Assembly (NCBI GenBank): GCA_030039575.1
Contig: JASHVH010000239.1
Span: 1 to 9,272 of the forward strand
DNA: 9,272 bases
Direction: 5' to 3'
DNA from: Acidimicrobiales bacterium
Lineage (GTDB): Bacteria > Actinomycetota > Acidimicrobiia > Acidimicrobiales > Palsa-688
Positions 4,804-9,272 of this stretch are shown in pieces. Position 1 is the first letter of the stretch; each line of letters begins with the position of its first letter. Position numbers and translations under genes: made by a program. Below the pieces are notes generated by a model. It was not told the DNA's origin. It saw only the letters and a program-made list of their open reading frames with translations, and made no database searches.

Positions 4804-6743
4804 AGCCGCTGGGCCTCGGCTAGCTGCTCGAGTGACAGGTGGCAGCGCACGGTGTGGCCATTGTCGCCGGCCCGCATGGGCGGCGGATCTTGCTCGCAAA
4901 CAGTGCCGAGTTTGTGAGGGCAGCGCGCCTGGAAGACGCAGCCTTGCTCGGGCACAGCCGTGACGGCCCGTTCGCCCAGCACGGCCCGAGCCTGGCCCGG
5001 CTCCATGGACGGCATGGCCGAGATGAGCGCGTCGGTATATGGGTGACGTGGGCCCGCGAAAATGTCGTCCGTTTCTCCCACTTCGACGACTTGGCCGAGG
5101 TACATGACCACCACCCGGTGAGACAGGAAACGCACGACGGCAAGGTCGTGAGAAATGAACAAGAACGCTGTCTGGTCCGAGCTCTGCAGGTCGGCCAACA
5201 GGTTGAGGATGGCAGCCTGGACCGAGACGTCCAGGGAGGAGACGGGTTCGTCGCACACGACCAGCTCGGGTTGGCCGGCGAAGGCCCGGGCGATGGCGAC
5301 GCGTTGTTTGAGGCCACCCGACAGCTCCCCCGGGAGGCTGTCGAGGTGGTGAGGCTCCAGGCGCACCGAGGCGGCCAGCTCCTCAACTCGGCGCGGGCCA
5401 GCCAGCCGCCGACGCGTACGGGCCAGGATCGAACGGGCCCGGTGGCGGGGATTGAGCGTCGTGTCAGGGTGCTGCAGGACTAGCTGCAGGGCCCGCACAA
5501 CGGCGCGCGGCCGCTTGGCGATATCGGGAGCCAGGAGTTCTCCGCGCCAGTACAACGAGCCCGAATCGGCGGTAGTGAGCCCGGCCACGATACGGGCCAC
5601 CGTGGTTTTCCCGCTCCCGGACTCGCCCACCAGGCCCACTGTCTCCCCGGAACGGACGATGAGGTCGACGGCATCGCACGCCAGCACTGAGCGAAAGCGC
5701 TTCGTAATGCCCCGAAGCTCCAGGAGCACGTCGCCACGACCGCCCTTTTGCCGAGAGCTCGGGGGGGCGAGGGCCGTCCCGGCCCGGCCGGGATGGACGC
5801 AGCGGACGTTGCGCCCAGTGCCGAAAGTAACGAGTAGTGGCTCATTAGCCGTGCACTCTTCGCCGCGCAAGGGACAGCGGGGGGCGAACTTACAGCCGGC
5901 GAGAACCTCACCAGGAACGGGCGGTGAGCCCGGGACGTAAGGCAAGCGCACAGCTTGGGCCCGCGCTCCCGGCCTCGGCAGACAAGCGAGGAGCGCCGCA
6001 GTGTAAGGGTGGGCCGGTCCGCCTAACAACTCCCCCGTCGGGCCCTCTTCGACCACCCGGCCGGCATAAACCACTTCCAGGCGGTTGCAACTTCTCGACA
6101 CTAGCCCGAGGTTGTGGGTGATGAAAATGAGGCCGTTTACGAACTCGCCCCTCAAACTGTTCACCAGGTCGATAACCTCGGCCTCCACAGTTGCATCGAG
6201 CCCTGTGGTCGGCTCGTCCAGTACCAACAGGCTCGGTTTGGCGGCCACCGCCATGCCAATGGCGACCCGCTGGCGTTGGCCCCCGGAAAGCTCGTGGGGG
6301 TACCGGCCCAGGTAGCTGCGGGGAGGTGCGAGCCCGACGGCGGCCAGCACGTCCCCCGCGCTCGACATCGCTTCCCGCTTTGACTGGCCGTTCACGTACC
6401 GGTACACCTCGGCCACCTGCTGACCGATCGTGAGCGAAGGCGTCAGGGCGCTCGTCGGGTCCTGGGTCACCATGCCAAGAGCGCGTCCCCGCCACGCTCG
6501 CAGCAAGTTCGTTGGCAACGAGTACAGCTCCGTGCCCCCGACCACCACCGACCCGGCGTCCACGTGGCCGTTTTTGGGCAACGCTCTCATAATTGCCAGC
6601 CCCAGAGTACTTTTCCCGCACCCTGACTCGCCCACAATGCCGACCGCATCTCCCTGGCCCACCTGGAACGTGACCTGTTCGAGCACGCGTCGGCGCTCGC
6701 CTCTTGTGTCGTAGGTCACGCTGAGGCCCGATACCGCAAGCAC
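4737..6743 (-). CDS. Fused two-domain ATPase of a peptide/nickel-type ABC importer (DppD-DppF fusion)
   Basis: A single 668-residue polypeptide holding both ATP-binding domains of an oligopeptide/dipeptide-type importer, working at the inner face of the membrane with the two permeases encoded upstream. Domain 1: Walker A GESGCGKST (38-46), signature LSGGQRQR (152-159), Walker B LLVLDEP, switch His210, then the oligopeptide-family tail with HPYTAALL (245-252). Domain 2: Walker A GESGSGKTT (373-381), signature LSGGLKQR (474-481, Leu for the usual Gln), Walker B LVVCDEP, switch His532, HPYTDALI (567-574). Both tails carry four cysteines: C284, C290, C297, C315 and C602, C608, C616, C634, like the set that binds an iron-sulfur cluster in some OppD/DppD proteins. 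Fused pairs are common in this family (GsiA, YejF). The start is GTG 6743, 38 nt after the permease stop, with only a weak GAG upstream. The last 20 or so residues come from the antisense of the DUF427 gene and look unlike the family. Confidence 0.93.
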   Translation of the reverse strand: MLAVSGLSVTYDTRGERRRVLEQVTFQVGQGDAVGIVGESGCGKSTLGLAIMRALPKNGHVDAGSVVVGGTELYSLPTNLLRAWRGRALGMVTQDPTSALTPSLTIGQQVAEVYRYVNGQSKREAMSSAGDVLAAVGLAPPRSYLGRYPHELSGGQRQRVAIGMAVAAKPSLLVLDEPTTGLDATVEAEVIDLVNSLRGEFVNGLIFITHNLGLVSRSCNRLEVVYAGRVVEEGPTGELLGGPAHPYTAALLACLPRPGARAQAVRLPYVPGSPPVPGEVLAGCKFAPRCPLRGEECTANEPLLVTFGTGRNVRCVHPGRAGTALAPPSSRQKGGRGDVLLELRGITKRFRSVLACDAVDLIVRSGETVGLVGESGSGKTTVARIVAGLTTADSGSLYWRGELLAPDIAKRPRAVVRALQLVLQHPDTTLNPRHRARSILARTRRRLAGPRRVEELAASVRLEPHHLDSLPGELSGGLKQRVAIARAFAGQPELVVCDEPVSSLDVSVQAAILNLLADLQSSDQTAFLFISHDLAVVRFLSHRVVVMYLGQVVEVGETDDIFAGPRHPYTDALISAMPSMEPGQARAVLGERAVTAVPEQGCVFQARCPHKLGTVCEQDPPPMRAGDNGHTVRCHLSLEQLAEAQRLYQPVSGRGCTVPSTSMSTRSL

Positions 6744-6781
6744 GGGCTCAGTACCGGTCGAGCCACCGAGCGGTCCTGGGT

Positions 6782-7645
6782 TCAGTGCAGGAACTCCCGG
6801 CGCAGTTCGTCGGCGACCAGGTTCACCGATATCACCAGGGACGCGATAGCCACTGAAGGAGCCAGCAGGATCCAGGGGGCGTTCTGGACGTACTGCACGC
6901 CGAGGGACACGGTCAGGCCCCAGTCGGGAGAAGGCTGTTGTGGCCCGAGCCCGAGAAAGGAAAGCGTGGCAACGGCAAAAACGGCGTAGCCCAGGCGGAT
7001 GGCACCCTCTACGAGGATCGTCGGCATTACGTTAGGCAGTATTTCGACGCCGATCATGTAGGCACCCTTTTCCTGGCGGAGACGAGCCGCGTCTACATAG
7101 TCCCGTTCTCGTTCGGCCAGAACCGAGGCCCTGACAGTACGGGCAACGAGCGGAGCGAAGCCACCCGCTATGACAAGCACCAGGACCAGGTCAGACCGGC
7201 CCAGGACAGTTAAGGCCAGTACCGACAGGACTATGCCGGGCATAGTATTGACGGCGTCCACTACGCGCATCACGCCGACGTCGACTATGCCGCCGTAATA
7301 CCCGGTGACTAAACCGGTCAACGAACCGACCACCAGCGCTACGACGGTAATGGCCGGGGCCAAAATAATTACGCTCGTCGAACCGGCGAGCAGGCGGGAG
7401 AACACGTCCCGGCCGAGCCAGTCAGTCCCGAGCAGATGGGCTCCGGAGGGGGTGCCAAATGGAGCAACAGCGTTAGTGGCATCGGGGGCGTAGGGCACGT
7501 AAAGGCGCCACGACACGGCGACCACCACCCAACCCAGGAGCACGAAGAGGCTGATGCTGAAGGCGGGGCGACGGAGGAGGGCGCCCAGCCGCTGGCGCCA
7601 CGCCGGCACCGCCGGGAACAAGGTGGGGGCGGCCACTGCTGTCAT
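6782..7645 (-). CDS. ABC importer permease, DppC/OppC type
   Basis: Second membrane subunit of the peptide/nickel-type importer, pairing with the DppB-like protein to form the channel. The 287 residues have a short cytoplasmic N-terminus with WRQRLGALLRRP, a first membrane segment at about 29-48, then the family hallmark HLLGTDWLGRDVFSRLLAG (70-88). Hydrophobic segments follow at about 92-115, 132-148, 152-170, 210-232 and 258-279, and the EAA loop is at 183-207 (YVDAARLRQEKGAYMIGVE, then ILPN). The EAA loop is unusual: the conserved Gly, expected at 189, is Gln, and the nearest Gly is three residues later at 194. The ATG at 7645 overlaps the stop of the DppB-like gene as ATGA, with GGAGG (7655-7651) 5 nt upstream inside that gene, so translation is probably coupled. 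The stop is 38 nt before the fused ATPase gene. The transported substrate cannot be deduced. Confidence 0.94.
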   Translation of the reverse strand: MTAVAAPTLFPAVPAWRQRLGALLRRPAFSISLFVLLGWVVVAVSWRLYVPYAPDATNAVAPFGTPSGAHLLGTDWLGRDVFSRLLAGSTSVIILAPAITVVALVVGSLTGLVTGYYGGIVDVGVMRVVDAVNTMPGIVLSVLALTVLGRSDLVLVLVIAGGFAPLVARTVRASVLAERERDYVDAARLRQEKGAYMIGVEILPNVMPTILVEGAIRLGYAVFAVATLSFLGLGPQQPSPDWGLTVSLGVQYVQNAPWILLAPSVAIASLVISVNLVADELRREFLH

Positions 7646-8595
7646 TGCGCCCTCCGGGCCCGGATGCGCGGGTTGAGCAAGGCATAAGACGCGTCGGCCA
7701 AAATGTTGGCGACCAGGAAAATGATGGCGACCAGCATGGTTATGTCAGCCAAGGTGGGAAGGTCGTGGTTGGTGGCGGAGCTGATGAGGAGCTGTCCAAG
7801 CCCCGGGTAGTTGAACAGCTCTTCGATCACCGTGAGGCCAGCGATCAAGTAACCGACCTGGAAACCGATAACCGTCACGGTGGGCAGGAGGGCGTTCGGG
7901 AGCAGGTGGCGGGTGAGCACCGCCCGCCGAGGTATCCCCTTTAGCGTGGCGGTCCGAAGGTACGGCGCGTTGGAGGTCTCGATCGTGCCCGACCGGGCTA
8001 TGTGGGAGATGTAACCGAACAACACGAACACGAGCGGGATGGCCGGGAGGACCAGGTAGTGGAGCCGCGTGAGGAGCCCCGACCCCGGCGGGGCCTGGGC
8101 GGTAACCGGGAACCACGCCAGCATGACGCCAAAGATGACGATGAGCACGGTGGCGCCGACGAACTCCGGCAGCCCGAGCAACGACAGGCCAACCAGCGAG
8201 ATGGCCCGGTCGGTCCTCGACCCTTCACGCAGGCCGGCGACGACACCCAGGGTTACCGAGATCGGGACGACGATAACGAAGGCGGTCGCTGCGAGTAGCA
8301 GAGAGTTGCCCAGGCGGTCCATCACGAGTGGCCTGATCGGTACCTGGAGCACCGGCGAGACGCCCCAGTTGCCGCTGACGAAACCGGTGGCCCAGTGCCA
8401 GTAACGCTGTAGCACCGGCAGGTCATAACCGAGGCGCCGGTCCAGCGCGTGCACCTGTGCGTTGGTGGCATAAGGGCCGAGGATGGTGCGCCCGACGTCG
8501 CCCGGCACAAGCTGGGCCAAGACGAAAGTCAGCAACGACACGACGAACAACGTGACCGGGACGAGCCCGACCCGCTGTGCCAGGTACTGCTTCAA
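7642..8595 (-). CDS. ABC importer permease, DppB/OppB type
   Basis: First membrane subunit of the importer. At 317 residues it has the usual family length. The N-terminus MKQYLAQRVGLVPVTLFVV leads into the first membrane helix (about 11-29), followed by VPGD (30-33). The periplasmic loop LGYDLPVLQRYWHWATGF, then GNWGVS (75-80), stands where most relatives have GDLGxS. Further helices lie at about 97-121, 134-160, 182-198, 238-258 and 286-305. The EAA loop is at 212-235 (YLRTATLKGIPRRAV, with Gly 220 kept), and IEELFNYPGLGQLL (257-270) is the B-subunit signature. The start is TTG 8595, only 4 nt after the binding-protein stop. The purine run TGAGGGG abuts the TTG rather than being properly spaced, but the resulting N-terminus matches the family, so I keep it; strong coupling to the upstream gene is likely. 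The end overlaps the next permease by 4 nt. Confidence 0.94.
   Translation of the reverse strand: MKQYLAQRVGLVPVTLFVVSLLTFVLAQLVPGDVGRTILGPYATNAQVHALDRRLGYDLPVLQRYWHWATGFVSGNWGVSPVLQVPIRPLVMDRLGNSLLLAATAFVIVVPISVTLGVVAGLREGSRTDRAISLVGLSLLGLPEFVGATVLIVIFGVMLAWFPVTAQAPPGSGLLTRLHYLVLPAIPLVFVLFGYISHIARSGTIETSNAPYLRTATLKGIPRRAVLTRHLLPNALLPTVTVIGFQVGYLIAGLTVIEELFNYPGLGQLLISSATNHDLPTLADITMLVAIIFLVANILADASYALLNPRIRARRAQ
7651..7655 (-). promoter_or_regulatory. Ribosome binding site of the DppC-like gene
   Basis: On the - strand this is GGAGG, 5 nt before ATG 7645, lying within the last codons of the DppB-like gene. With the ATGA stop/start overlap it implies coupled translation of the two permeases. 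Confidence 0.6.
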
Positions 8596-8599
8596 CCCC

Positions 8600-9272
8600 T
8601 CAGTCCAGCCAGGTGGCCGTGAGGTCCAAGAAGTACGAGCCGTTCGGCTCCAGGTTGTGGACCTTCTTCCAGATCGAGTACACGGCGTCTTTCCACCAGG
8701 CGATCACGGCGGGGGTAGCCTCCTGCTGGACCGTGGCCAGTTGTTTCGCCAGCGCGAAGCGAGATGCCTGGTCCAACGTCGCTTCGTACTCGTTCGCCAA
8801 TTTGTCGAAGGTAGGGTCGGCCCACCGGGACGAGTTCCAGATCCCTCCGGAGGTGTAGGCAGACTGGTAGAGCTGCTCGGGGGTGGCCCGCGCCGCCCAG
8901 TCCACGATCCCGACCGGCACCGTCAACCAGGGCTGGTTTGCGCCCGAACCGTAGAAAGTGGCCGTACTTTCCACGTCCAGGCTGAGGTCGATCCCGATCT
9001 GGCCCACGTAGCTCTGGACCAGGGTGGCGTACTGAGAAAAGATCCCGGGCCCTTCGGTGGTCAGCGTGGCCGCGAAACCACGGGAGTGGCCCGCCTCCGC
9101 CAGGAGCTGTTTGGCCTTGGCCAGGTCCTGGGCCCGTTGCGGAAGGGAGGGAGAGCCGGGGAAGGCGGGCGAGAACACCTCGTCGTTGCCGAGCTGGGCC
9201 CGGCCGGCGAAGATGTTCGAGATAATCGCCGGACGGTCGAGGGCGAAGGCCACCGCCTGGCGCACCCGGGCG
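8600..9272 (-). CDS. Extracellular solute-binding protein, family 5 (C-terminal part)
   Basis: The binding protein of the peptide/nickel-type importer; it catches the substrate outside the membrane and presents it to the permeases. The visible 223 residues are the C-terminal part of an SBP_bac_5 protein, whose full size is usually 500-550; the signal peptide and N-terminal lobe lie beyond the right edge. The reading frame continues to the edge, so the GTG at 9265 is an internal valine, not a start. Diagnostic stretches are ARVRQAVAFALDRPAII at the truncated start (relatives have VRQAxxxAIDRxxI), DLAKAKQLLAEAG, and ASRFALAKQLATVQQEATP followed by a Trp-rich strand. It ends in TATWLD, 4 nt before the DppB-like start, and as the first visible gene it probably leads the operon. 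Peptides are the default guess; nickel, oligosaccharides and opines are also carried by this family. Confidence 0.93.
   Translation of the reverse strand, partial: ARVRQAVAFALDRPAIISNIFAGRAQLGNDEVFSPAFPGSPSLPQRAQDLAKAKQLLAEAGHSRGFAATLTTEGPGIFSQYATLVQSYVGQIGIDLSLDVESTATFYGSGANQPWLTVPVGIVDWAARATPEQLYQSAYTSGGIWNSSRWADPTFDKLANEYEATLDQASRFALAKQLATVQQEATPAVIAWWKDAVYSIWKKVHNLEPNGSYFLDLTATWLD

Overview
The window is GC-rich bacterial chromosome, dense with genes, with GTG and TTG starts alongside ATG. Base composition, the double-domain DUF427 protein and a dioxygenase that resembles the mycobacterial sulfate-ester dioxygenase Rv3406 all point to an actinomycete-like bacterium (Actinomycetota). That placement is inference. 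Two small-molecule uptake systems flank a short metabolic island. I see no tRNA, rRNA, CRISPR array, transposase or phage gene.

Left (1-1287, + strand): the 3' end of an ATPase gene and a complete permease gene of a taurine/sulfonate/nitrate-type (SsuBC/TauBC) ABC importer. The binding protein is not in the window and may lie upstream.

Centre (1309-4803): a TauD-type Fe(II)/2-oxoglutarate dioxygenase on the - strand, tail to tail with the permease. A 114-bp divergent promoter region follows, then a 495-residue protein of the histidine/phenylalanine ammonia-lyase family on the + strand. This lyase homologue lacks the Ala-Ser-Gly triad that forms the MIO cofactor: where relatives have GSVGASGDL it has GSVGEADL. 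It is therefore either a lyase for a substrate that does not need MIO (for example a betaine with a trimethylamine leaving group, as proposed for ergothionase) or a repurposed fold. Next comes a tandem DUF427 protein, probably with its own promoter.

Right (4737-9272, - strand): a peptide/nickel-type ABC importer in the order binding protein (5'-truncated by the window edge), DppB-like permease, DppC-like permease, and one polypeptide carrying both ATPase domains. The genes are packed as an operon (4-nt gap, 4-nt overlap, 38-nt gap). The last gene runs 67 bp into the 3' end of the convergent DUF427 gene.

Working hypothesis (inference): the left importer brings in a small zwitterionic or sulfonated compound, which the dioxygenase and the MIO-less lyase break down. 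The Dpp-type importer may be an unrelated neighbour. The most interesting element is the MIO-less lyase paired head to head with a TauD-family dioxygenase.
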